Assembly: GCF_001953875.1 (NCBI RefSeq)
Contig: NZ_MQUR01000020.1
Span: 1 to 64,000 of the forward strand
DNA: 64,000 nt
Direction of reading: 5' to 3'
DNA from: Streptomyces amritsarensis
GTDB taxonomy: Bacteria; Actinomycetota; Actinomycetes; Streptomycetales; Streptomycetaceae
The notes beneath the pieces are model-generated. The model had not been told where the DNA came from. It did not search any database and was given only the letters and a program-made list of their open reading frames with translations. Shown here piece after piece: positions 51,662 to 60,140 of this stretch. Made by a program: the position numbers and the translations under genes. How positions within the stretch are numbered: the stretch's first letter is position 1; each line of letters begins with the position of its first letter.

Positions 51662-54127
51662 ATGACCCACGAGTCGACGGCCGTCGGCCTTGCAAGCGCT
51701 TACAGCAACGCGACGACCGCAAGCGGTGACTGGTGGCGCGATGCCGTCATCTACCAGGTGTACGTGCGCTCCTTCGCCGACAGCGACGGGGACGGGATCG
51801 GCGACCTGCGCGGTGTCCGCTCCCGCCTCCCCCACCTCGCCCGCCTCGGGGTCGACGCCGTGTGGCTCACGCCCTTCTACGTCTCCCCACAGGCGGACGG
51901 CGGCTACGACGTCGCCGACTACCGGGCCGTCGACCCGCTCTTCGGCGACCTCGACGACGCCGCCGAGCTCGTCCGGGCCGCGCACCAGCTCGGGCTGCGG
52001 ATCATCGTGGACGTGGTGCCGAACCACACCTCGGAGCAGCACCCGTGGTTCCGCGCCGCGCTCGCCGGCGAGCCGGGGGCCCGGGAGCGCTACCTCTTCC
52101 GGCGCGGGCGGGGCGCGGACGGGAGCCTCCCGCCGAACGACTGGGAGTCGATCTTCGGCGGACCGGCGTGGACCCGGGTCCCGGACGGCGCCTGGTACCT
52201 GCACCTCTTCGCACCCGAGCAGCCGGACCTCGACTGGACCCACCCGGAGGTGCGGGAGGAGTTCGACTCCGTCCTGCGCTTCTGGCTCGACCTGGGCGTC
52301 GACGGCTTCCGCATCGACGTCGCCCACGGCATGGTCAAGGCGGAGGGCCTGCCGGACATCGGGCGCGGCGCCCAGGCCACGCTCATCGGCACGCAGCCGC
52401 TGCCGTTCTTCGACCAGGACGGGGTCCACGAGATCCACCGCTCGTGGCGGCGGCTCCTCGACTCCTACGAGGGGCAGCGCATCGGGGTCGCCGAGGCCTG
52501 GGCCCCGTCCTCGGAGCGGCTGGCCCTGTACGTCCGGCCGGACGAACTCCACCAGGCGTTCAACTTCCGCTTCCTGACGTGCCCGTGGGATGCGGAGGCG
52601 ATGCGGACGGTGATCGACGAGTCCCTGTCCGCCACGACGGCGGTGGGCGCCCCCACCACCTGGGTGCTGTCGAACCACGACGTGGTCCGGCACACCACCC
52701 GCTACGGCGGCGGCGCGCAAGGCCTGGCCCGCGCCCGGGCCGCCGCCATGCTGATGCTGTCGCTCCCGGGCTCGGCGTACCTCTACCAAGGCGAGGAGCT
52801 GGGCCTCCCCGAGGTCGCGGACCTCCCCCCTGAGTCCCGCCAGGACCCGGCCTTCCGCCGCGGGCGCCGCCAGCCGATCCCCCCGCCCGCAGGCGAGCCC
52901 GCCCCCGGCCCGGGGCCCGCGACCCCCGGCATCATCGCCCCCCGCCCGGGCGACCCCGAGGCCGGCACCGGGCCGCAGGCCCGGGCGTGCTGCGGGCCGC
53001 AAGCCGGGACCGGGCCCACGCCCGAACCGCAGCCCGCGCCGGAGGCGGCCGCCGCCACCAGGCCGCATGCCGAGGCCCAGGCGTGCTGCGGGCCGCAGGC
53101 CGAACCCGGCACTGGGGCCGGGCCCACGTCGCAGGCGCACGCCGCCACCAGGCCGCAGGCCGAGGCCCAGGCGTGCTGCGGGCCGCAGGCCGAGGCCGGC
53201 ACCGGGCCGCAGGCCGGGCGCGGGCCCGCGCCCGAACCGCAGCCCACGCCGCAGGCGCACCCCGCCACCAGGCCGCATGCCGAGGCCCGGGCGTGCTGCC
53301 GACCGCAGGCCGAGGCCGGCACCGGGCCGCAGGCCTGGGCCTGCTGCGGGCCGCAGGCCGAACCCGGCACTGGGGCCGGGCCCACGTCGCAGGCGCACGC
53401 CGCCACCAGGCCGCAGGCCGAGGCCCGGGCGTGCTGCGGGCCGCAGGCCGGGACCGGGGCCGCGCCCGAACCGCAGCCCACGCCGGAGGCGGCACCGCGC
53501 ACCGCGCCGCCGGCACACGGGACCACCCGGCCGGAGGCCGGGGACGGGGCCGGGGCGGAGTCGACCCCCTGGCCAGTCGCGCCGCGGGTGCACGGGACCA
53601 CCCGGCCGGAGGCCGCAGGCGAGGCCCGGCCGGAGGCCGGGACCGGGGCCGGGGCCGACCCCGATCTGCTGACCGCGCCGGAGGCGGACGGGCAGGACGG
53701 GCTGCGTGACGGTTGCCGCGTTCCCATCCCCTGGGCGGGGGCCGAGCCCCCGTACGGGTTCGGGCCGGCCGGCAGTTGGCTGCCGCAGCCCCCGGCCTGG
53801 GCCGGGCTCAGCGTCGCCGCCCAGACCGGCGACCCGCATTCCACGCTGGAGCTCTACCGCGCCGCCCTCGAACTGCGCCGCGCCCTCCCCGGCCTGGGCG
53901 CCCCGGAGGCCGGCGGGCCGGCCGACCCCAGCGGGATGCGCTGGCAGTCCGCACCCGACGGGGTCCTCCTCTTCACCCGCCCCGGCTTCGCCTGCACCCT
54001 CAACACCCGCCCCGACCCCGTCGAACTGCCCGCGCCCGGCCGCCCCGTACTCTCCAGCGCCCCCGTGGAGACGGACGGCCGCACCGTCCGCCTGCCCGCG
54101 GACTCCTGCACCTGGTGGACCCCTTGA
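51662..54127 (+). CDS. GH13 alpha-glucosidase with large repeat insertion
   Basis: This 821-residue protein is a second cytoplasmic GH13 alpha-glucosidase. Residues 1-398 and 677-821 follow the paralogue at 46564 closely: WWRDAVIYQVYVRSFADSDG, VDVVPNHTSEQH, DGFRIDVAHGM, VAEAW, SNHDVVRH, YQGEELGLP, then GQDGLRDGCRVPIPW. Between RQDPAFRR and GQDGLRD about 278 residues of Pro/Ala/Gly/Gln-rich repeats are inserted in frame, including six Cys-Cys pairs of the ACCGPQA type. The normal copy has about five residues here. All catalytic residues remain. No ribosome site is visible before ATG 51662. It is the partner of the MalR gene downstream. Confidence 0.9.
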   Translation: MTHESTAVGLASAYSNATTASGDWWRDAVIYQVYVRSFADSDGDGIGDLRGVRSRLPHLARLGVDAVWLTPFYVSPQADGGYDVADYRAVDPLFGDLDDAAELVRAAHQLGLRIIVDVVPNHTSEQHPWFRAALAGEPGARERYLFRRGRGADGSLPPNDWESIFGGPAWTRVPDGAWYLHLFAPEQPDLDWTHPEVREEFDSVLRFWLDLGVDGFRIDVAHGMVKAEGLPDIGRGAQATLIGTQPLPFFDQDGVHEIHRSWRRLLDSYEGQRIGVAEAWAPSSERLALYVRPDELHQAFNFRFLTCPWDAEAMRTVIDESLSATTAVGAPTTWVLSNHDVVRHTTRYGGGAQGLARARAAAMLMLSLPGSAYLYQGEELGLPEVADLPPESRQDPAFRRGRRQPIPPPAGEPAPGPGPATPGIIAPRPGDPEAGTGPQARACCGPQAGTGPTPEPQPAPEAAAATRPHAEAQACCGPQAEPGTGAGPTSQAHAATRPQAEAQACCGPQAEAGTGPQAGRGPAPEPQPTPQAHPATRPHAEARACCRPQAEAGTGPQAWACCGPQAEPGTGAGPTSQAHAATRPQAEARACCGPQAGTGAAPEPQPTPEAAPRTAPPAHGTTRPEAGDGAGAESTPWPVAPRVHGTTRPEAAGEARPEAGTGAGADPDLLTAPEADGQDGLRDGCRVPIPWAGAEPPYGFGPAGSWLPQPPAWAGLSVAAQTGDPHSTLELYRAALELRRALPGLGAPEAGGPADPSGMRWQSAPDGVLLFTRPGFACTLNTRPDPVELPAPGRPVLSSAPVETDGRTVRLPADSCTWWTP
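51691..51704. promoter_or_regulatory. cre-like LacI-family operator inside the 5' coding end
   Basis: TGCAAGCGCTTACA fits the LacI/CcpA-type consensus TGNAANCGNTNNCA at every fixed position. It lies 30 nt after the ATG of the second alpha-glucosidase, where a bound repressor would block elongation. The residues encoded here are not conserved with the paralogue. Confidence 0.55.
52857..53690. repeat. In-frame repeat array in the alpha-glucosidase
   Basis: About 834 nt of imperfect tandem repeats. The best pair, beginning at 53084 and 53342, is identical for 85 bp and then for over 20 bp more after one mismatch, with a 258-bp period (86 codons). Smaller units carry GGGCCGCAGGC and TGCTGCGGGCC. 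Frame is kept throughout with no stop codon. Confidence 0.9.
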
Positions 54128-54263
54128 CGCCCCGCCCCGGGCCCGGGCCCGCTCCACCGCACCCGCACCCGCACGCGCACGCGAAACCCGTACACAAACC
54201 CGGACGTCTCACTCCGCGCACCCAGGTTCCTAGGTGACACGGCGACCGGTAGAGTCCAATCCC

Positions 54264-55304
54264 GTGACCGCACGGCTAGCCGACATCGCAGCCCAGGCGG
54301 GGGTCAGCGAAGCCACAGTCAGCCGCGTGCTCAACGGCAAGCCCGGTGTGGCCGCGGGCACCCGCGAATCCGTGCTGGCCGCGCTCGACGTCCTCGGCTA
54401 CGAGCGTCCCGTACGGCTGCGCCAGCGCAGCGCCGGCCTCGTCGGCCTGATCACGCCCGAGCTGGACAACCCCATCTTCCCGGCGCTCGCGCAGGTCATC
54501 GGCCAGGCCCTGACCCGCCAGGGGTACACGCCGGTGCTGGCCACGCAGACGCCCGGCGGTTCCACCGAGGACGAGCTGACCGAGATGCTCGTCGACCGCG
54601 GGGTCTCCGGGATCATCTTCGTCTCCGGCCTGCACGCCGACACCACGGCCGATATGGGCCGTTATGACCAACTCCGCGGCCAGGGTGTCCCCTACGTCCT
54701 GATCAACGGCTTCTCCGACAAGGTGCAGGCCCCCTTCGTCTCCCCCGACGACCGCGCCGCGATGCACCTCGCGGTCACCCACCTCGCCGCGCTCGGCCAC
54801 ACCCGCATCGGCCTCGCCGTCGGCCCGAAGCGGTTCGTGCCGGTCCTGCGCAAGATCGAGGGCTTCCGGGCCGGGATGAAGGAGCGCCTCGGACTCGACG
54901 AGGCCGAGTCCGAGGCGCTGATCCAGCATTCCCTCTACTCCCTCGAAGGCGGCCAGGCCGCCGCGTCCGCGCTCATCTCGCGGGGTTGCACGGCCGTGGT
55001 GTGCGCGAGCGACATGATGGCGCTCGGCGCGATCCGGGCGGCCCGCCAGCAGGGGCTGCGGGTGCCGCAGGACGTCTCGGTCGTCGGCTTCGACGACTCC
55101 CCGCTCATAGCGTTCACCGACCCGCCGCTGACCACGATCCGCCAGCCCGTGCAGGCGATGGGGCAGGCGGCAGTACGGACGCTGCTGGAGGAGATCGGCG
55201 GTACGCCGGCCCCGCACAGCGAATTCGTGTTCCTGCCGGAACTGGTGGTGCGGGGCTCCACCGCCTCGGGTCCCGGGCAGCGCCGCACCCCGAGTCGTAC
55301 CTGA
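54264..55304 (+). CDS. malR: Maltose operon regulator MalR (LacI family)
   Basis: This 346-residue LacI-type repressor has LADIAAQAGVSEATVSRVLNG as DNA-reading unit, LGYERPVRL as hinge region, and a sugar-binding effector domain. In S. coelicolor MalR represses malEFG until maltose is present. It follows the second alpha-glucosidase on the same strand, and a close paralogue ends the malEFG operon. No ribosome site is clear before GTG 54264; TAGAGT upstream could be a -10 giving a near-leaderless message. Confidence 0.94.
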   Translation: MTARLADIAAQAGVSEATVSRVLNGKPGVAAGTRESVLAALDVLGYERPVRLRQRSAGLVGLITPELDNPIFPALAQVIGQALTRQGYTPVLATQTPGGSTEDELTEMLVDRGVSGIIFVSGLHADTTADMGRYDQLRGQGVPYVLINGFSDKVQAPFVSPDDRAAMHLAVTHLAALGHTRIGLAVGPKRFVPVLRKIEGFRAGMKERLGLDEAESEALIQHSLYSLEGGQAAASALISRGCTAVVCASDMMALGAIRAARQQGLRVPQDVSVVGFDDSPLIAFTDPPLTTIRQPVQAMGQAAVRTLLEEIGGTPAPHSEFVFLPELVVRGSTASGPGQRRTPSRT

Positions 55305-55378
55305 GACGGAGCGGCTGCGCCGAAGACCGTCCCGAGGGATGATCGGAGGCGAGAGCTCATCTGGCAGACTCTCTCCCC

Positions 55379-56269
55379 ATGGGTGAATCGAGCGTGAAGA
55401 CACTGGAAACCCGGACGGACGTCTCCTCACCCGTAGTGGTCGAGACCGAGACCCGCCCGGGCTCCGACCGCGCCCTGCTCTCCCGGCTGCGGGCTCCGCG
55501 CCGGCCGCGGATCTGGTTCGAGATCCTGCTGATCGCGGTCAGCTACTGGACCTACTCGCTGATCCGCAACGCCGTACCCGAGCAGAAGTCGATCGCCCTC
55601 GCGAACGCCGACTGGATCTGGGATGTCGAGCGCACCCTCGGCATCGCCGTCGAGCAGTCGGTCAACCACGCCGTCAATTCCGTGACGTGGCTGATCGTGG
55701 GCATGAACTACTACTACGCCACGCTCCACTTCGTCGTGACCATCGGCGTGCTGGTGTGGATCTACCGCTTCCATCCCGGCCGGTACGCGGCCACGCGCCT
55801 GGTCCTCTTCGCCACCACCGGCGTCGCCCTGGTCGGCTACTACCTCTACCCGCTCGCGCCGCCCCGGCTGATGAACGGGCAGGACTTCATCGACACCGTG
55901 CTGGTCCACCACACCTGGGGCTCCATGGCCTCCGGGAACCTCAAGCACATGTCGAACCAGTACGCTGCGATGCCGTCCATGCACATAGGGTGGTCGCTCT
56001 GGTGCGGGCTGACGATCTTCGCGGTCGCCTCGGCCCCCTGGGCCCGGATCCTGGGCCTGCTCTACCCGACGGCGACCCTCGTCGTCATCGTGGCCACCGC
56101 CAACCACTTCTGGCTCGACGCCGTGGGCGGCATGATCTGTCTGGCCTTCGGCTACGCCGTCTCGCGCACCTGGTACGGCTCGATGCCGCACCGCCTGCCC
56201 CGCCACCCCGAGCAGGCGGGCCCGCACCCGGCGTCGGAACTCCTGAACCGTTTCCGCACCCCCCGCTAG
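55379..56269 (+). CDS. PAP2-type membrane phosphatase
   Basis: This 296-residue membrane protein has about six helices. It carries PAP2 motifs in PSMHIGW and NHFWLDAVGG; the first motif, around the loop YYLYPLAPPRL, is of the inositol-phosphotransferase-like subtype. Such enzymes act on lipid phosphates or transfer phosphorylated head groups. ATG at 55379. It lies after malR but is probably its own unit. Confidence 0.88.
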   Translation: MGESSVKTLETRTDVSSPVVVETETRPGSDRALLSRLRAPRRPRIWFEILLIAVSYWTYSLIRNAVPEQKSIALANADWIWDVERTLGIAVEQSVNHAVNSVTWLIVGMNYYYATLHFVVTIGVLVWIYRFHPGRYAATRLVLFATTGVALVGYYLYPLAPPRLMNGQDFIDTVLVHHTWGSMASGNLKHMSNQYAAMPSMHIGWSLWCGLTIFAVASAPWARILGLLYPTATLVVIVATANHFWLDAVGGMICLAFGYAVSRTWYGSMPHRLPRHPEQAGPHPASELLNRFRTPR

Positions 56270-56339
56270 GCGTATTGCTTGCCGGGAATCCGATCGCCAT
56301 CAGCGGGGTTGGTGCGGGGGAACCGTTATCGGAGGGGTT

Positions 56340-57350
56340 ATGCGAGCGATTCAGGTGTACGAAGTGGGCGGTCCCGAGGTGCTGCGGGAGGCCGAGGTGG
56401 ACCAGCCGCGGCCGGGTCCGGGCGAGGCGGTCGTGGAGGTCGCCGCATCCGGGGTCAACTTCCTCGACGTCTACCACCGCGAAGGCCGGTACACCCTTCC
56501 GCTGCCCTTCACCCCGGGCGCTGAGGGCGCCGGCACGGTCGTCGACGTCGGACCCGGAGTCACTGACGTCGCAGTCGGGGACCGGGTCGGTTGGGTGGAG
56601 ATTCCCGGCACGTATGCCGAGCGGGCCGTCGTGGACTCCTCCCGCCTGGTGCCGCTGCCCGACGATATCGGCTTCGAGACAGCCGCCGCCGTGCTCCTCC
56701 AAGGCATGACCGCGCACTATCTCATCAAGGACGCCTACCCGGTTCAGGGGGGCGACACGGTGCTCGTGCATGCGGCTGCCGGTGGCATGGGGCTGCTTCT
56801 GACCCAGCTCATCACCCATCTCGGCGCCAAGGTGATCGGCACGACGTCGACCACGGCGAAGGCCGAGCTCGCGAAGCGTGCCGGGGCCGCCGAGGTGATC
56901 ATTTCCTCCGCAGTCGACGATCTCGCAGCCGAGGTGAGGCGGCTGGGCGGCGGTCAGGGACTGCCGGTCGTCTTCGACGGCGTCGGCGCGCACACCTTCG
57001 ATGCGAGCCTCGCCAGCCTGCGAACCCGCGGCCATCTCGTGCTCTTCGGCGCGGCCAGTGGTGCCGTGCCTCCGTTTGATCCGATGCGGCTCGCCCACGG
57101 CGGTTCGCTGACCCTGATCCGGCCCAGCCTCGGGGACTTCATCGCCGATCGGTCCGAACTGCTCCGACGCGCCGCCGATGTGTTCGAGTGGGTGCGCTCC
57201 AAGGCGCTTGAGGTCACCGTGACGGGCCGCTACGCATTGTCCGAGGCCGCCCAGGCCCACAGCGATCTGGAGGCTCGGCGCACCACCGGCAAGCTGCTCG
57301 TCGTACCCGGTGCGGCCGCTGTCGGACGCCGCGAGGAGACGCGGAGCTGA
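56340..57350 (+). CDS. Quinone oxidoreductase (zinc-free MDR)
   Basis: This 336-residue enzyme of the medium-chain dehydrogenase family has GVNFLDVYHREGRY and an NADPH site AAAGGMGLLLTQL, both typical of the quinone oxidoreductase branch. It lacks the zinc-binding cysteines and glutamate of alcohol dehydrogenases. It should reduce quinones or related carbonyls with NADPH. The ATG at 56340 has GGAGGGG just upstream. It is followed by a very strong terminator. Confidence 0.93.
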   Translation: MRAIQVYEVGGPEVLREAEVDQPRPGPGEAVVEVAASGVNFLDVYHREGRYTLPLPFTPGAEGAGTVVDVGPGVTDVAVGDRVGWVEIPGTYAERAVVDSSRLVPLPDDIGFETAAAVLLQGMTAHYLIKDAYPVQGGDTVLVHAAAGGMGLLLTQLITHLGAKVIGTTSTTAKAELAKRAGAAEVIISSAVDDLAAEVRRLGGGQGLPVVFDGVGAHTFDASLASLRTRGHLVLFGAASGAVPPFDPMRLAHGGSLTLIRPSLGDFIADRSELLRRAADVFEWVRSKALEVTVTGRYALSEAAQAHSDLEARRTTGKLLVVPGAAAVGRREETRS

Positions 57351-57356
57351 TCGCGA

Positions 57357-57402
57357 CGAGAGCGCCTGTGCCCCGGAATCCTCCGGGGCACAGGCGCTCT
57401 CG
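57357..57402. terminator. Perfect 20-bp bidirectional terminator
   Basis: A perfect 20-bp stem (CGAGAGCGCCTGTGCCCCGG and its complement) with a 6-nt loop lies between the convergent quinone oxidoreductase and phospholipase genes. Confidence 0.93.
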
Positions 57403-57413
57403 CGTCCCTCGTG

Positions 57414-59486
57414 TCAGGAGGGCGACTGGTCCGTCAGGATCGCCGGGTCCGAGAGGCCGGCCGCGCCGGTCTCCACCTTGCCGGCGAAGCGGCGGCCGAA
57501 GTCCGGGGTCTCGGACGCGGTCACCGTCACGTCGTACCAGCGCCGCGTGTTCTTCAGGGAGACGCTGTGGGTGACGGTGGCGCCCTTGGCGACCGTGAGC
57601 CGCTTGGCCCCTCCGCCGTACGCGTTGGTGATTGTGAGGGTCGCCGTCGACGCCCCGGCATTGGTGAGGGTGAGGTCCAGGTTGCCCGTGGCGCCGTTGT
57701 GGCGGGCGGTGACCTCGGGGCCGGGGGTGGTGCCGGGGTTGCGGAAGCCGCGCAGGAAGCCGTTGGGACCGTGGACGGTCAGGTCGGTGACGCCGGCCGA
57801 GTAGCGGGTGTTCCAGGTGTCCGAGATCGACGTGCCCGCCTCGGTGGTGTACGTCCACGGGGCGTCGGTCCGGTTGGCGGAGGTGACGTAGAACTGCGCG
57901 CCCAGGTCCGGACCGCCGCTGAAGGTCAGCCGGAACCTGCCCTCGGCGGTGAGGGCCGCGCCGTCGACGTACGGGGCGTACTTCAGCGGGCGGGTGCGGC
58001 ACTGCCCCTTCTCCTGGCGCGGCATCGCCCCCACGGCCGGCGGGGTCGCCCGGAAGTCGGGGTGCCGCTCGCGGTCCTGCGGCTCCCACTGGCCGGTGTC
58101 GGGCAGCGACACCGTGGAGGTGTCCTTGCGGGCGAAGTCGAAGGCCGAGGTCAGGTCTCCGCAGACGGCCCGCCGCCAGGGCGAGATGTTCGGCTCCCGC
58201 ACCCCGAAGCGCTTCTCCATGAAGCGGACGACGGAGGTGTGGTCGAAGGTCTCCGAGCAGGAGTAGCCGCCGGTGCTCCAGGGCGAGACCACGAGCATCG
58301 GCACGCGCGGGCCCAGCCCGTACGGTCCGGCGACGTAGCCGGCCTTGCCGGGGAAGACGTCGAGGGCGGTCGGCGTGGTCGACAGCCCCTGACCCGCGTC
58401 GGCCGGGGCGTACGGCGGGACGACGTGGTCGAAGAAGCCGTCGTTCTCGTCGTAGGTGATGAACAGGGCGGTACGGGCCCACACGTCGGGGTCGGAGGTC
58501 AGCGCGTCCAGCACCTGCGCGATGTACCAGGCGCCGAAGTTGGAGGGCCAGTTCGAGTGCTCGCTGAACGCCTCCGGGGCGGCTATCCAGGACACCTGCG
58601 GCAGGGTGCCGGCCGTCACGTCGGCGCGCAGCCGGTCGAAGTAGCCCTCGCCGGCCTTGGCGTTCGTGCCGGTGCGGGCCTTGTCGTACAGGGGGCTTCC
58701 GGGCTGGGCGTTGCGGTACTTGTTGAAGTAGAGCAGCGAGTTGTCGCCGTAGTTGCCGCGGAAGGCGTCGTTGATCCAGCCCCAGGAGCCGGCGGCGTCC
58801 AGGCCGTCGCCGATGTCCTGGTAGACCTTCCAGGAGATCCCGGCCGCCTCCAGGCGCTCGGGGTAGGTGGTCCAGTCGTAGCCGAGCTCGGCGTTGTTGA
58901 GGACGGGGCCGCCGCCCTTGCCGTCGTTGCCGGTGTGGCCGGACCAGAGGTAGTACCGGTTGGGGTCGGTCGAGCCGATGAACGAGCAGTGGTAGGCGTC
59001 GCAGATGGTGAACGCGTCGGCGAGGGCGTAGTGGAAGGGGATGTCCTCGCGCGTCAGGTAGGCCATGGTGGCGGGCGTCTTGGCGGGCACCCAGTTGTCG
59101 TACTTGCCCTTGTTGAAGGCGCTCTGTCCGCCGGCCCAGTCGTGGTTGAGGCCTTGGAGGTATTCCATGCCGAGGTCGTCGGACGGCGGGCGGAAGGGCA
59201 GCGTCTCCTTGCCTGCGTTGTCGGCCTGGTGCCAGACGGACTTGCCGCTCGGCAGGGTCACGGGGCGCGGGTCGCCGAAGCCGCGGACACCGCGCAGGGC
59301 GCCGTAGTAGTGGTCGAAGGAACGGTTCTCCTGCATCAGGACCACGATGTGCTCGACATCGGCGATGGTGCCCGTCGTGCCCTGCGCGGGGATGGCGGCG
59401 GCGCGCGCGATGCTCTCGCCCAGCAGGGACAGGGCGGCCGCGCCGCCGGTGAGCTGGAGGAACCGGCGGCGGTTGAGTTCTGCCAT
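57414..59486 (-). CDS. Tat-exported phospholipase C (phosphocholine type)
   Basis: This 690-residue secreted enzyme begins MAELNRRRFLQLTGGAAALS, a Tat signal. Catalytic landmarks of the phosphoesterase family are IVVLMQENRSFDHYYG, CSFIGSTDPNRYYLWSG and YDENDGFFDHV. Two DUF756-type beta domains form the C-terminus, as in phosphocholine-specific phospholipase C. It would release phosphate-containing head groups outside the cell. The normal phosphate-control box was looked for and not found convincingly. Confidence 0.93.
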   Translation of the reverse strand: MAELNRRRFLQLTGGAAALSLLGESIARAAAIPAQGTTGTIADVEHIVVLMQENRSFDHYYGALRGVRGFGDPRPVTLPSGKSVWHQADNAGKETLPFRPPSDDLGMEYLQGLNHDWAGGQSAFNKGKYDNWVPAKTPATMAYLTREDIPFHYALADAFTICDAYHCSFIGSTDPNRYYLWSGHTGNDGKGGGPVLNNAELGYDWTTYPERLEAAGISWKVYQDIGDGLDAAGSWGWINDAFRGNYGDNSLLYFNKYRNAQPGSPLYDKARTGTNAKAGEGYFDRLRADVTAGTLPQVSWIAAPEAFSEHSNWPSNFGAWYIAQVLDALTSDPDVWARTALFITYDENDGFFDHVVPPYAPADAGQGLSTTPTALDVFPGKAGYVAGPYGLGPRVPMLVVSPWSTGGYSCSETFDHTSVVRFMEKRFGVREPNISPWRRAVCGDLTSAFDFARKDTSTVSLPDTGQWEPQDRERHPDFRATPPAVGAMPRQEKGQCRTRPLKYAPYVDGAALTAEGRFRLTFSGGPDLGAQFYVTSANRTDAPWTYTTEAGTSISDTWNTRYSAGVTDLTVHGPNGFLRGFRNPGTTPGPEVTARHNGATGNLDLTLTNAGASTATLTITNAYGGGAKRLTVAKGATVTHSVSLKNTRRWYDVTVTASETPDFGRRFAGKVETGAAGLSDPAILTDQSPS

Positions 59487-59633
59487 GGGGTGAGAACCTC
59501 TGCTTCGTTCGCGGGTGGTGGAGCGCTCACAAGAACAGCGCGCCCGGAGGACCGGAGAGGGAGCCGGATGTGACGTCGGCGGGTACGGCAGGCGAACGGC
59601 GGGCGGATTCCGACGGAGTTCGCCGCGCCGCCC

Positions 59634-60140
59634 TCAGCACCCCCGTTCGTACTCGACCTGGGTGAGGGGGTTGCCGTCGCCGAAGTCGTACGGGCGGGCG
59701 GCGCCGCTCTCGGTGAAGCCGGCCTTGGTGTAGAAGCGGCGGGACCGGGGCGTGTCGCGCAGGGTCCACAGGTGGGCGCGGGCGACACCGTCGGCGCGCA
59801 GGTGCTCCAGCGTCCCGGTCATCAGGGCTGCGGCGATGCCCGTTCCCCAGCCTTCTGGATGGCTGTAGAAGGAGAGGATCTCGGCAAGACCCGGCCGGCC
59901 CGGCGACGGCTTGAAGGCGGACAGGGCCAGCGGACGGCCGTCGTGCTCGGCCACCAGGACCGTGTCGCCGCGCGGACCGGGCTCGACCCTCTCGTGCCAG
60001 CGCGTCCGCCTGCTCCGGATGCCCTCCGCGGCGAACTCCGGGTCGAAGAAGGGAGCGTACGCCGCTTCCCAGGCGGCGGCGTGGATCTCGCCGAGGACGT
60101 CGCCGTCGCCCGGGCTCGCTCGCCGAACCGTGAACTTCAC
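59634..60140 (-). CDS. GNAT family N-acetyltransferase
   Basis: This 168-residue acetyltransferase has IAAALMTGTLEHLRADG and the C-terminal AHLWTLRDTPRSRRFYTKAGFTESG as family parts. The GTG at 60140 lies in the stop codon of the HEAT gene (GTGA), so it is the last of four coupled genes. Substrate unknown. Confidence 0.88.
   Translation of the reverse strand: MKFTVRRASPGDGDVLGEIHAAAWEAAYAPFFDPEFAAEGIRSRRTRWHERVEPGPRGDTVLVAEHDGRPLALSAFKPSPGRPGLAEILSFYSHPEGWGTGIAAALMTGTLEHLRADGVARAHLWTLRDTPRSRRFYTKAGFTESGAARPYDFGDGNPLTQVEYERGC

Noticed and set aside
52857..53690. CRISPR array
   Set aside because: The repeats are coding, imperfect and contiguous, with no unique spacers and no cas genes.
51557..54157. 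Minus-strand ORF opposite the second alpha-glucosidase
   Set aside because: Composition is pure Gly/Arg/Leu/Pro and follows the repeat; there is no ribosome site.
57411..59573. 720-codon + strand ORF opposite the phospholipase gene
   Set aside because: Shadow of a gene with clear catalytic motifs.
59487..59633. PHO box before the phospholipase C gene
   Set aside because: Only one weak GTTC-type match; no 11-bp direct repeat could be found.
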